Source: CAYGLV01 sp964351025 (GTDB lineage Bacteria; Actinomycetota; Thermoleophilia; Gaiellales; Gaiellaceae). Taken from it: a stretch of 37,962 bases of DNA. Shown here in pieces: positions 8,311 through 16,462 of the stretch; the first letter of the stretch is position 1; every line of letters starts with the position of its first letter. The stretch lies in contig CAYGLV010000018.1 of NCBI GenBank assembly GCA_964351025.1, positions 1 through 37,962 of the forward strand, read 5' to 3'. Under the pieces are notes generated by a model. The model did not search any database. It was not told where the DNA came from and was given only the letters and a program-made list of their open reading frames with translations. A program made the translations under genes and the position numbers.

Positions 8311-8627
8311 ATGGCACGTCCTCCTGTTTTCCCTGTTGAAGACAAGTTTCGGATCGTTCTCTCAGTCATCTCGGGGGAGATGAGCGTGGCGGAGGCGGCT
8401 CGCCGCGGCAAGGTCAGCGAGCAGTCGATCAGCACGTGGAAGCGGCGGTTCCTCGAGGGCGGCAAGGCGGGTCTGGCCGACGGCGGCCGTGGTGGTGCTG
8501 ATCCGCGCGCGCCCTGTTGGAGGAGATCGAGGAGTTGAAGACGGCGCTGGGCGAGGTGCACGTCGAGCTGCGTGTGTGGAAGAAGAGCGCGGAGCACCGG
8601 CTGGGCCCTTCGAGGACCTCGAGGTGA
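8311..8627 (+). pseudogene. IS3-type OrfA, frameshifted
   Basis: ATG 8311 begins a helix-turn-helix protein (KFRIVLSVISGEMSVAEAAR, then KVSEQSISTWKRRF), the DNA-binding half of an IS3-type OrfA. After about 8500 this frame degenerates. The leucine-zipper part expected next (LLEEIEELKTALGEV, then ELRVWKKSAEHRL) is in the -1 frame from about 8502 to the stop at 8625-8627. The switch falls in a GCGCGCG run at 8504-8511, so a single lost base is the simplest explanation. The combined length of about 105 residues is normal for OrfA. Sequencing error is possible. Confidence 0.75.
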
Positions 8628-9571
8628 TCCGCGTCGATGCCGGGATGCCGACCTCGAAATTCGTCACGTTGTTCGGCGTCCCGGAGCGCACCTACCGACG
8701 CTGGCAGGCCCGCCAGCGTCAAGGACGGTCTGCGCGCGGTCCCTGTCCGGCGCCATCCAGGGATCTGATCGAGCCTGTCGCTGTCTCCTACGCTGATCGG
8801 TGGCCGGCGTGGGGGCACCACAAGATCGCCGCTTTGATGCGCGCCGACGGCTTCCAGGCCCCGGAGTCGACGGTGCTGCGCGCGTTGCGCCGCACAGGCA
8901 GGGTGTTGCCGGTTGACTACCAGGCCGAACAGAGGCAGCTCGCGCAGGCCCGTCGGGCGGCGTTCGTGGTGCCGCCGTCGGGGCCGAATCACGTGTGGCA
9001 GATGGACTTCACCGAGTTCGAGACCCGCCACGGCCGCACCTGGCGGATCGCCGGGGTCTCCGACTACTGGAGCAAGCTGGAACTCGGCTGGCACGTCTCC
9101 ACCATGCAAAACCACCGGGACGCGATCGAGACGGTCGAGCTCGCGATCGAAGAAACGGAACGGCTGCTCGGGAGGCCGCTGCGCGAGCTGCTGGCCGACC
9201 AGGCGGCCGGCGAGATCCGGCTGGTCGGGCTCGTCTCCGACAACGGGACCGCGTTCAAGGCAGCCCGCTTCGCCGCCTACATCGCCAAACGGCCGGAGCT
9301 GATCCACATCCGCACCCGCCGCAAGAGCCCGGGCCAGAACGGCGTCCGCGAGCGCGCCTTCGGCTCGCTGAAGTACGAGCACCTCTACCGGCTCGAGATC
9401 GACGACGGGCACACCCTCGGCGCCGAAGTCGACCGCTACCGGCAGCTCTTCAACGAGGTCCGGCCGCACGAAGGAATCGCCATGCGCCGACCCCTCGACG
9501 TCCACCTCGAAGCGATCAACGACCATCAGACCATCAAGCAAACCGAGCCCGAAACCCTGCCACATTCGTGA
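8624..9571 (+). CDS. IS3-type OrfB, DDE integrase-domain transposase
   Basis: Starting from GTG 8624, which overlaps the OrfA stop as GTGA, the protein is 315 residues. The frame stays open upstream to about 8489, so production by -1 frameshifting from the OrfA frame is also possible. It has an rve catalytic core: first Asp in VWQMDFTEF, second in VSDNGTAF, and the Glu in GVRERAFGSLK. The C-terminal NEVRPHEGIAMRRP is typical of the family. The stop lies within the right terminal repeat. The ORF is intact even though OrfA is not. Confidence 0.85.
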   Translation: MIRVDAGMPTSKFVTLFGVPERTYRRWQARQRQGRSARGPCPAPSRDLIEPVAVSYADRWPAWGHHKIAALMRADGFQAPESTVLRALRRTGRVLPVDYQAEQRQLAQARRAAFVVPPSGPNHVWQMDFTEFETRHGRTWRIAGVSDYWSKLELGWHVSTMQNHRDAIETVELAIEETERLLGRPLRELLADQAAGEIRLVGLVSDNGTAFKAARFAAYIAKRPELIHIRTRRKSPGQNGVRERAFGSLKYEHLYRLEIDDGHTLGAEVDRYRQLFNEVRPHEGIAMRRPLDVHLEAINDHQTIKQTEPETLPHS

Positions 9572-9580
9572 AGCGGGACA
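9555..9580 (-). repeat. Right terminal inverted repeat of the IS3-like element
   Basis: The reverse complement begins TGTCCCGCTTCACGAA and matches the left end at 8248 with one substitution over those 16 bases. It overlaps the last codons of orfB, and the identity continues outward for two bases to 9582. Confidence 0.75.
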
Positions 9581-9582
9581 CG

Positions 9583-10865
9583 TTCCATCAGCCGCAGCAC
9601 CTTGATGAACTCGCGCGTGCCGCTGGAGCCGAGATCGGCCTCCAGCCGTCGCCGCAGCAGCCGGAAGCACACGGGCAGGTCCCACCGCTCCAGCGGCCGG
9701 GCGAAGTCGAACGCGCCCGGCTTGCGCTCCAACAACGCCAGGTAGTGACGCGGATCGTAGGCGGTCTGCTCCGCGCCCCAATCACGCGGATGCGTCGCGA
9801 CAAGCTCCGTCCCGGAGCTGATCTCGACCCGCTCGACCCCGCCCGTCACGGTCAACCGTGGTGCGCGAACGCTGTGGGGACGGAGTAGTCGTTACGGTCG
9901 AATCTGACGAGCGACAGCGAGCTCGCGCGTCGCTGCTCGACCCGGCGAGGCTCGAACGCGTTGCCCGGCAAACGGAGCATCGCCGCCCGATCGTCGGCGA
10001 GCAGCTCGGCCTTGGTCTGCGCCTTGCCACGTAAGCGACGCTGAAGGTCAGCGAGGCACCGCTCGCGGAGGTGCGCGTTGAGCTCCGTGAACGACCGAAA
10101 CGACGGCACCGGCACGAGGAAGTTACGGCGGCCGTACCCGACCAGGTTCTCGACGTGGCCCTTCTCGTTGCCGCGGGCGACCCGGCAGAACCGGTGCGTG
10201 AACAAAAAATGGCTCTCCAAGCGCAAGAACCCCTGGGTCAGCGTCCGCTCGTTCCCTCCCACGATCCGGCTGACCGCAATCCTCGTGTTGTCATACGCCG
10301 TCTTCGTCGGCACCCCACCGAAGAACGCAAACGCCGCGACGTGGCCGGCCGGGAACGTCTCTGTGCACTCCCGCGGATACGCCGAGACCAGGAACGCGTC
10401 GGAGTAGGGCAGCGTCATCACCGCGAGCGCCGCCTTCACCCGCACCCCGGCGATCTCAACGGTCGCCTCGCCAAAGTCGAACTGGGCCTCCCCGGCCGGC
10501 TGACTGAGCGGCACGAACACCTCGCCGCCCACACGGCGCTGCAACGCGACATAGCGGCGAACCGCGACCTCACCGCCCAAGTAGCTGTGCTCATCCCGCA
10601 AACGCTCGAAGATCCGCCTCGCCGTGTGCCGCTGCTTGCGCGGCGTCGACGGATCCGCATCCGTCGCCAGGATCTCGTCGATCACCCCGACAAACGCACC
10701 AAGCTTCGGCCGCCCCCGCGGCAGCCCACGCCGATACCCAGGCGGCTCCGCATGCGCCAGCATCTTCCCCAACGTCCGCCAGCCAACCCCGTACTCACGG
10801 CACATCTGCCGCTTCGAGACACCCTCGACCAGCACCTTCCGTCGAATCTCACTCCACAGCTCCAT
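9583..10865 (-). pseudogene. istA: IS21-family transposase IstA, frameshifted and truncated
   Basis: The gene starts at ATG 10865 (MELWSEIRRKVLVEGVSKRQ) with GGAG just upstream. It has the HTH region, then the catalytic core with Asp in AQFDFGEATVE, Asp in TAYDNTRIAV and Glu in HVENLVGYGRRN. After NDYSVPTAFAHH the frame meets TGA at about 9852. The missing C-terminal domain resumes in another frame (TVTGGVERVEI, later THPRDWGAEQTAYDPRHYLA) and reads to KVLRLMERV at 9583, where the IS3-like element cuts it off. The pseudogene therefore has a one-base frameshift and a 3' truncation. The partner ATPase istB is absent. Confidence 0.88.
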
Positions 10866-10947
10866 ATCGCTCCGCACCCTCCTCCCGTCCAGCCCAGCCA
10901 CCGCCCTGAGGAACCCTCAGAAACCGAACCGAGCGAACAGGCATTGT

Positions 10948-11009
10948 CAGGTGCTGTCGTTTTCGACGCTCGCAACCCGACGACCAGGTGCTGCCGTTTT
11001 CGAAGCTCG
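10948..11009 (-). repeat. Tandem IS21 terminal repeats
   Basis: Two 25-bp copies lie at 10948-10972 and 10985-11009 (plus strand core CAGGTGCTGYCGTTTTCGA), matching at 23 of 25 positions with a 37-bp period. IS21-family ends are known to carry such multiple direct repeats as transposase-binding sites. Position just upstream of istA fits this. Confidence 0.8.
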
Positions 11010-11040
11010 TTTACAGTCGGCATCGCGCTCGGCGGCTGAG

Positions 11041-12210
11041 TCATCGTGGCCGGGCGACCCCCTGGAGGATCTCGATTGTCCGTTCGGCGGCGCGGCCCCA
11101 GCCGAATAGCTCCATGGCGATGCGCCGAGCCCGCTCACCCATCTCGACCCTTGCCTGGTCGTCTGCGAGCAGCTCGACCACGGCCCGGGCGAGGGCGTCC
11201 GCGTCCGCAGGAGGAACGAGCCGTCCGAGGCCCTCCCGCTCGACGACCTCCAGCCCGTCGAGTCGCGACGCCACCACCGGTCGCCCGGAGGACAGGTACT
11301 CGTACAGCTTCAGCGGCGAGTACCCCGAGTCCCCGGTCGGCTTGGCCAGCAGAGGCGCGACGAGCACGTCACAGGCGGCGATGAAGTCCGGGACATCGTC
11401 GTACGGGACCTGACCGTGGAACCGAACCCGGTCGCGAATGCCCAATCGGCTAGCGCTGCGCTCGAGGGACTCTCTCGTGACGCCGTCCCCGACGAGGTGG
11501 ATCTCGGCATCGGAGACCGAGCTCAGGATCGCCGGCGCCGCCTCGATCAGGAACTCCGTCCCCTGCCAGCGATGGAGGTTGCCGACGAACCCGACGATCG
11601 GCCCCCGGCCTTGCAGGCCGAGCCGCGCACGCGCCTCCGCGGTCGGCCGCGGTCGAAAGACCTCGGTGTTCACGCCGTTCCCGACGACGTGGACTGCTTG
11701 CTCTGCGACGCCGTATTCGGCAACGAGCTGTCGCTTGATCCCGTCCGTGACTGCAACCACCGCGGCGGCGGCCTGCATCGCGCGCTCGGAGATCGAGCGA
11801 ATGAGGGCGACCTTGCGCTCCGAGACGCCGTAGAGCCTCGCCTCCTCGGCGATCGGTCCCGTCACTTCGACGACGACGGGAACCGTGCTCAGCCGGCGCA
11901 GGGCAAGCGCGACGGGGACGGTTGGCTGTGCGAGGCGTACGTGGATCGCGTCGGGACGACGGCGCCGAAGGTGCCAGAGTACGCTCGCCAGGAGCGACGC
12001 CGAGTACGAAGGCCCCGCCAATCCGCGAACGGGAAGGTGCCGTGGAGCATGAACGGTCAGGGGGCTCCAATCGGGAGAACTCTGTCCGGCGAAGGCCCAC
12101 AGGTCGACCTCGTGCCCTTCAGCCGCCACCCGCGTCCATTTCTCGAGCAGGTGGGTACGGCCGCCGTCCTGGTAGGAAAGGTCGACGCCCGAGACCACGA
12201 AGATGATCAA
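11041..12210 (-). CDS. Family 4 glycosyltransferase
   Basis: This 389-residue GT-B enzyme starts MIIFVVSGVDLSYQDGGRT, with the glycine-rich acceptor loop. The middle has VVGNGVNTEVFRP, ending the N-terminal domain. The donor domain has VGFVGNLHRWQGTEFLI and SPLKLYEYLSSGRPVVAS near residue 300, where the donor diphosphate is bound. The start is TTG 12210, with a weak AGG-type RBS. The next ATG is too far inside. It ends 26 bp from the IS21 terminus, so the insertion just missed the coding region. Substrate is unknown. It is divergent from the next glycosyltransferase. Confidence 0.85.
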   Translation of the reverse strand: MIIFVVSGVDLSYQDGGRTHLLEKWTRVAAEGHEVDLWAFAGQSSPDWSPLTVHAPRHLPVRGLAGPSYSASLLASVLWHLRRRRPDAIHVRLAQPTVPVALALRRLSTVPVVVEVTGPIAEEARLYGVSERKVALIRSISERAMQAAAAVVAVTDGIKRQLVAEYGVAEQAVHVVGNGVNTEVFRPRPTAEARARLGLQGRGPIVGFVGNLHRWQGTEFLIEAAPAILSSVSDAEIHLVGDGVTRESLERSASRLGIRDRVRFHGQVPYDDVPDFIAACDVLVAPLLAKPTGDSGYSPLKLYEYLSSGRPVVASRLDGLEVVEREGLGRLVPPADADALARAVVELLADDQARVEMGERARRIAMELFGWGRAAERTIEILQGVARPR

Positions 12211-12219
12211 GCGATCTGC

Positions 12220-12229
12220 CTGACGTCAG
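12220..12229. promoter_or_regulatory. 10-bp perfect palindrome in a divergent intergenic region
   Basis: CTGACGTCAG sits 10 bp upstream of the TTG start of the minus-strand glycosyltransferase, in the 100-bp gap 12211-12310 between two divergent genes. It could be an operator half-site pair, but a palindrome of this length can arise by chance. No clear -10 boxes were identified in this gap. Confidence 0.2.
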
Positions 12230-12310
12230 AAGAAGAATCCGTGCCCATGCTCCGGCCTGGACAATACGTAAAGGAATGGCAATCTCGTCCACCGCAACCA
12301 GTAAAGCTCC

Positions 12311-13426
12311 TTGACCGTCTTCTGGCTCGAGCCGATCCTCGCCAACCGTTCCACGTTCCTCGAGCGGGAACTCACGGCACTCCTCGAGCTTGGCCTCGAC
12401 GTACGACCCGTCACCGCGCCACTGCGGCCGGCCGCGCTGCGCATGCTGGCACGCCACCCGATTCGGACGCTGGTAGTCGCCGTCGAGCTACAGCGCTACA
12501 AGGCGCGCCGCGACCGGGAGCGCGGCCGCCTCGGGTCCGTCGTACTCGTCGCCCGTGGCCTAGTGCTCGCAGAGCGCCTGAAGGACGAGCCGGGCATGGT
12601 GCACGGAACATTTGCAGATGGCGTCGGAAGGATCGCCTACGTCGTCTCACGCGTGCTCGGACGGCCGTTCACGTTCACCGCGCACTCGCCCTACAGCCTG
12701 TGGCAGCGTGAACCGATGCTCGGGCGGCAGGCCGAGGCGGCCGCGGCGGTCGCCTGCGTGTCGGAGGACGTGCGCACGCGGCTCGCAGAACTGGCGCCTG
12801 CCGCGCGGCTCAGCGTCGTGCGCTGCGGCGGGCCTGCGCGGGTGCCCGCGCGACAGCCGCTCGAGGAGCCGCCGCTGCTCCTGTGTGTGGGAACGCTGAT
12901 CCCGCACAAAGGATTCGCGACCGCGATCGAAGGCGCCGCGCTCGCGCTCGGCGGGGGCGCCGACCTCCGCGTCGAAGTGATCGGCGACGGCCCGGAGGAC
13001 GCACGCCTCCGCGCACTCATTGCGACGCTGGGCGTCAGCGACCGCGTCACGTTCTCCGGACGCAGGTCGAACGACTATGTGCTCGAGCGACTTTCGGTCG
13101 CCCTCGCGACGCTCGCGCCTTGCGAGATCCAGGACGACGGCGACCGGGACGGCTTACCGGTCACGATTCTCGACGCCGCCGCATGTGGCGTGCCCGCGAT
13201 CACGACCGCCGTCGGTGCAATTCCCGAGTTCGTCGTCGACGGCGTCACGGGTCTGGTCGTCGCCGAGCGCGATCCCGGCGCGATCGCAACCGCCATCGGC
13301 CGGCTGCTCGACGATCCCGACCTCGCCACGCGACTCGGCGCGGCAGCGCGCGAGCGCGTACGGGAGCAACACGACGCGCGCCGCGAGGCCGAGAAGCTGG
13401 CGGCCCTCTGGGCGGCCGCGACATGA
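12311..13426 (+). CDS. Family 4 glycosyltransferase
   Basis: This is a 371-residue GT-B protein. The N-terminal domain begins TVFWLEPILANRSTFLEREL and contains FTFTAHSPYSLWQ. The donor domain contains LLCVGTLIPHKGF, then DGLPVTILDAAACGVPAI near residues 280-297 in place of the usual E-x7-E block, as in colanic-acid-type family 4 enzymes. The only plausible start is TTG 12311, because an in-frame TAA lies 9 nt upstream. The RBS is poor. Its stop overlaps the next gene as ATGA, so the two glycosyltransferases are co-translated. Donor and acceptor are unknown. Confidence 0.82.
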   Translation: MTVFWLEPILANRSTFLERELTALLELGLDVRPVTAPLRPAALRMLARHPIRTLVVAVELQRYKARRDRERGRLGSVVLVARGLVLAERLKDEPGMVHGTFADGVGRIAYVVSRVLGRPFTFTAHSPYSLWQREPMLGRQAEAAAAVACVSEDVRTRLAELAPAARLSVVRCGGPARVPARQPLEEPPLLLCVGTLIPHKGFATAIEGAALALGGGADLRVEVIGDGPEDARLRALIATLGVSDRVTFSGRRSNDYVLERLSVALATLAPCEIQDDGDRDGLPVTILDAAACGVPAITTAVGAIPEFVVDGVTGLVVAERDPGAIATAIGRLLDDPDLATRLGAAARERVREQHDARREAEKLAALWAAAT

Positions 13427-14550
13427 ACGGCGCCGAGTTTCGGGTCGGGTACACGCAGCACAACTACAACGCAGCCCGGAACTGCTACGCGCCGGTTCCC
13501 GGCGTGCGTCACGAACGCGTCGGCCGCGTCCCCGTCGATCGCCTCGTCGGACGAAACACGGCGATCTCGTTGAGACAGGGGATCTTCGTCCCGGTCGGCC
13601 CGTCGCGCGTCGACGTCGTGCACCTGTGGAACCAGATCAGCATCGGGCGTGCTCCCTGGGGGGTCAGCTTCGAGAGCGGGCTCCCGCGCGCACCGAGAGG
13701 TCGCGGGTACAGGTTCCTCCAAAGACGGCTGACCTCGACCGCCTGCCGCTTCGTTGTCGGGATCTCGTCGTTTGCGCTCGACACCTTCTTGAACGACTTG
13801 CCGCCCGGTGCACGAGAGGAGGTCGCGCCGAAGACGACGGTCGTCTACCCGTATCAGCCCGTGAACACGTCGACGGCGATCGTCCCACCGGCCGAGAACG
13901 AGCCGTTGAACGTGGTCTTCGTCGGCGGAGACTTCTTTCGAAAGGGCGGCGAGGCTGTGCTCCGGTTCATGGAGAGGCACGGCTCGCAGTACAACGTGCA
14001 GGCGCTCGTCGTGGGGAATGTCGACGCGCGAGACTGGGCGTCGCCCTGGTCCTACGACGAGCAGTACGTCGCGTCCGTTCGCAGGAGGCTCGACGGAGAA
14101 GAGCGGATCGCGTGGGTCTCGTCGATGCCCAACGACGAGGTCCTGGAAGCGATGAAGCGCTCGCACGTGCTGCTCTTCCCGACGCTCAGCGACACGTTCG
14201 GGTACGTCTCCCTGGAGGCGATGAGCTGTGGGCTTCCCGTCGTGGCCACGACGGTTCAGGCCCTCCCGGAGGTCGTCGACCCAAGCGTCGGGTGGACGAT
14301 CCGGCTGCCCGTCGGCGAGGACCTGTATTGGAACGGCTTCATCGACGACGCATGGGCTTCCGACCCGGACGCGTACGAGGACGCCATGGATCGGATCGTG
14401 CGCGGCTTGATCCGGGCCGTCGAGGACATTCGAAACGGACCGGAGACGCTGCGTCAGCGTTCCGCGAACTGCGTCGCGAGGATCGAGGGCCGGTTCGGCA
14501 GCGAGCGCACGGCTCGCCTACGAGCGGTCTACTCGACTGTCGATTCCTGA
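13423..14550 (+). CDS. Glycosyltransferase, GT-B fold
   Basis: The 375-residue protein starts at ATG 13423, overlapping the previous stop by ATGA. Its N-terminal half is unusual (residues 1-130, YTQHNYNAARNCYAP and later VDVVHLWNQISIG). The C-terminal half is a clear GT4-type donor domain with VVFVGGDFFRKGGE near residue 165 and FPTLSDTFGYVSLEAMSCGL near 252-271. It is probably a glycan assembly enzyme; substrate unknown. Its last 22 bases overlap the 3' end of the convergent amidotransferase gene at 14529-14550, so the two operons meet tail to tail without a terminator between them. Confidence 0.8.
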   Translation: MNGAEFRVGYTQHNYNAARNCYAPVPGVRHERVGRVPVDRLVGRNTAISLRQGIFVPVGPSRVDVVHLWNQISIGRAPWGVSFESGLPRAPRGRGYRFLQRRLTSTACRFVVGISSFALDTFLNDLPPGAREEVAPKTTVVYPYQPVNTSTAIVPPAENEPLNVVFVGGDFFRKGGEAVLRFMERHGSQYNVQALVVGNVDARDWASPWSYDEQYVASVRRRLDGEERIAWVSSMPNDEVLEAMKRSHVLLFPTLSDTFGYVSLEAMSCGLPVVATTVQALPEVVDPSVGWTIRLPVGEDLYWNGFIDDAWASDPDAYEDAMDRIVRGLIRAVEDIRNGPETLRQRSANCVARIEGRFGSERTARLRAVYSTVDS

Positions 14551-15680
14551 ACGGGATTTCGCCCGAGGAGCCGGCGCTTCATCCGGCGCAGCGCCCGATA
14601 GACCGGCTGGTTCTGGTGGCTCGGATAGTCCTCGTACGTCCTCAGTGGAGTGCGCATGATCTCGTCGAACTCGGCGTCGGTCAGGTCGAGCTTCTTCACC
14701 ACGTACACGCGGTCCTCGGCTGCCTGGCCGGTGAGGTACTCGTTCTCCTCGAGTGAGCGAAGCGCCTCGTCCCTGGTCATCTGCCCCGCGCAGATCAGCG
14801 TGGAGAGGTGAGCCTTTCGCTTGTCGATGCCGAACTTCACGGGAAGGATGTAGCCCTGGAAGAAGCGCGTGTAGATCGACTCGTAGTGCTTGCCTCCGTA
14901 CGGCCGCCACCCGAGCTCGCGCTGGAGCAATTCCATCGCATCGCTCTTGACGTAGGGGAGGTAGTCGAGCAGACCGACGACGCGGATCCGCCGGACGCGC
15001 GAGAAGAAGTCGAGCCGCAGCCGCGACACGTGCGGGAAGCTCGAGAGCGGCGAGCCGGCGAACCGGCGATGGATTTGCTCGATGTACCGCCAGTCGTGGA
15101 CGCCGTAGGTCCACCGGCGCGGCAAGATCGCCTCTGTGGCGAAGTTGTCGCCGCTCAGGACGTAGCGGATCCCTCGCCGGGAGGCCTCCTCGTACAAGGT
15201 GGCCAGGATCGCGTGATCGGTGGGGATCTCCCCGTCAGGAACGGAGGCCTTGAGGAAGGCGATCTGCAGCTGCCGGAACTCGTCCCACTCGAGCACGCGG
15301 GTGACAAGGTCGATCCCCAGGGTGCCGAGTGCCTGCTCGATGTTGTTGATCGCGAGCTCCGAATCCCAGCCGTTGTCCAGGTGCACGGCGAGGGGGCGAA
15401 GGCCAAGGCGCTTCACCTCGTACGCGACGTAGGTGCTGTCGACCCCGCCGCTGATGCCGATCACGCAGTCGTATTCCCTCGTAGCTCCGGCCTGCTTGAT
15501 CTCGCGTACAAGCCCATCCAGCTCGCTCGGCTCTCGACGAAGTTCGCCGGCGGCGAGCTCCACATACCTTCGACAGTGGTTGCACACCCCGTGCTCGTCG
15601 AACGAGATCTCCGGGTCGCTCGTATCCATCACACAACGCGTGCAGACAGTGCGACCGCGTGCCTCTTGCCCGGCAACCAC
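14529..15680 (-). CDS. N-acetyl sugar amidotransferase (WbpG/PseA family), triad 1
   Basis: The 383-residue protein has two zinc-type cysteine pairs (Cys13/Cys16 in CTRC, Cys33/Cys36 in CNHC) and the ATP-pyrophosphatase loop SGGVDS at residues 77-82. Known relatives (WbpG, PseA, PtmG) use ammonia and ATP to turn a sugar acetamido group into an acetamidino group. The ammonia comes from the HisH/HisF-like pair encoded immediately upstream. The GTG start at 15680 shares one base with the HisF-like stop (TAGTG), so the three genes are coupled. It is the last gene of an operon that also contains PtmE-, LegB- and LegC-like genes, which suggests a nonulosonic acid or its precursor as substrate. Confidence 0.9.
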   Translation of the reverse strand: MVAGQEARGRTVCTRCVMDTSDPEISFDEHGVCNHCRRYVELAAGELRREPSELDGLVREIKQAGATREYDCVIGISGGVDSTYVAYEVKRLGLRPLAVHLDNGWDSELAINNIEQALGTLGIDLVTRVLEWDEFRQLQIAFLKASVPDGEIPTDHAILATLYEEASRRGIRYVLSGDNFATEAILPRRWTYGVHDWRYIEQIHRRFAGSPLSSFPHVSRLRLDFFSRVRRIRVVGLLDYLPYVKSDAMELLQRELGWRPYGGKHYESIYTRFFQGYILPVKFGIDKRKAHLSTLICAGQMTRDEALRSLEENEYLTGQAAEDRVYVVKKLDLTDAEFDEIMRTPLRTYEDYPSHQNQPVYRALRRMKRRLLGRNPVQESTVE

Positions 15681-16462
15681 TACCCACCACCTCCCCCAGC
15701 GTGCACGAATTCGCTCTTTAGGTCGTCGGCGGTCAGGTAGCTGATGAGGACGGCGCGATGGCGACCGGTGAAGACGAACATGCTACCCGCGGCGGCTCCC
15801 GACGCACCTCCTTCTTCGAGCGCCGCTACGAGGTCTTTACCGGCCCCCGCCCCTCCACACGCGACGACGGGGATGCCTACAGCCGCACTCACGCGCCGGG
15901 TCAGCTCGAGGTCGTATCCCTGCATCGTCCCGTCGCGGTCGACCGAGGTCACGAGCAGCTCCCCGGCCCCCAGCCGTTCCGAATCCTGCGCGAACTGCAC
16001 CGGGTCGAGCCGCGTCCGGTCCCTCGCCCCGTGCGTCACGACGTGGTCCTTGCCGCGTCGGCCCCGCCTGACGTCTATCGAGACGACCACGCTTTGGCTC
16101 CCAAACTCTGCGGCGGCCTCGCTGACGAGCGCCGGCCGCTCGACAGCGCTCGTGTTGAGCGCGACCTTCTCGATCCCGAGTCCCAGCAGCTGACGTATCT
16201 GCTCCAGCGAGGTGACCCCACCGCCGTAGCAAAGCGGCATGAAGCACTCGGTGGCGACCTTCTCGAGCAGCTCGAAATCAGGCCCTGTCCCGTCCGGAGT
16301 CGCGGCGATGTCGAGGAGGACGAGCTCGTCGGCTCCCTTGTCGTTGAACACGCGGATGGCATTAATCGGGTCGCCGACGTAGGTCGGCCGCCGGAACTCC
16401 ACCGTCTTCACCAGCCTCCCGTTCTGCACAAGGAGACAGGGGATGATGCGCGGCCGATTCAT
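15680..16462 (-). CDS. HisF-like ammonia-channel subunit, triad 1
   Basis: This 260-residue TIM barrel aligns with HisF over its full length. It has RIIPCLLVQNG at the start, LCYGGGV near 78-84 and ACGGAG in the C-terminal half. True HisF uses Asp11 and Asp130. Here position 11 is Leu (CLLV instead of CLDV) while Asp130 is kept (VSID). The loss of Asp11 argues against imidazole-glycerol-phosphate synthesis and for a role as the ammonia conduit of the sugar amidotransferase. ATG 16462 overlaps the HisH-like stop as ATGA. A longer upstream in-frame extension is only a shadow of hisH. Confidence 0.9.
   Translation of the reverse strand: MNRPRIIPCLLVQNGRLVKTVEFRRPTYVGDPINAIRVFNDKGADELVLLDIAATPDGTGPDFELLEKVATECFMPLCYGGGVTSLEQIRQLLGLGIEKVALNTSAVERPALVSEAAAEFGSQSVVVSIDVRRGRRGKDHVVTHGARDRTRLDPVQFAQDSERLGAGELLVTSVDRDGTMQGYDLELTRRVSAAVGIPVVACGGAGAGKDLVAALEEGGASGAAAGSMFVFTGRHRAVLISYLTADDLKSEFVHAGGGGG

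Larger units (their letters stand above)
8246..9582 (+). mobile_element. IS3-like insertion sequence with terminal inverted repeats
   Basis: The element is about 1.34 kb. Its ends are imperfect inverted repeats: CGTGTCCCGCGTCACGAA at the left (8246-8274 in full) matches the reverse complement of 9555-9582, with about two mismatches and one indel over 27 bp. Inside are orfA and orfB in the same direction, and orfB stops at 9571 within the right repeat. It has inserted into the 3' part of an IS21 istA gene. I found no convincing target-site duplication. The frameshift in orfA suggests it is no longer active, unless the shift is recoded or is a sequencing error. Confidence 0.8.
9583..11015 (-). 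mobile_element. Remnant of an IS21-family element
   Basis: The remnant consists of the istA pseudogene and the istA-side terminus with its duplicated binding sites. The outer end is taken as TGTAAACGAGCTTCG on the minus strand at about 11015, only 26 bp from the stop of the next glycosyltransferase. The istB side and the other terminus were lost, probably with or before the IS3-like insertion. Confidence 0.75.

Noticed and set aside
8240..9594. An 8-bp target-site duplication (ATCAGCCG at 8240-8247 and 9587-9594)
   Set aside because: The right copy is separated from the inverted repeat tip by several bases, so it does not flank the element exactly. Chance is more likely.
9988..11039. Plus-strand open frames over the IS21 region
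   Set aside because: They are antisense to istA, whose catalytic motifs are unmistakable.
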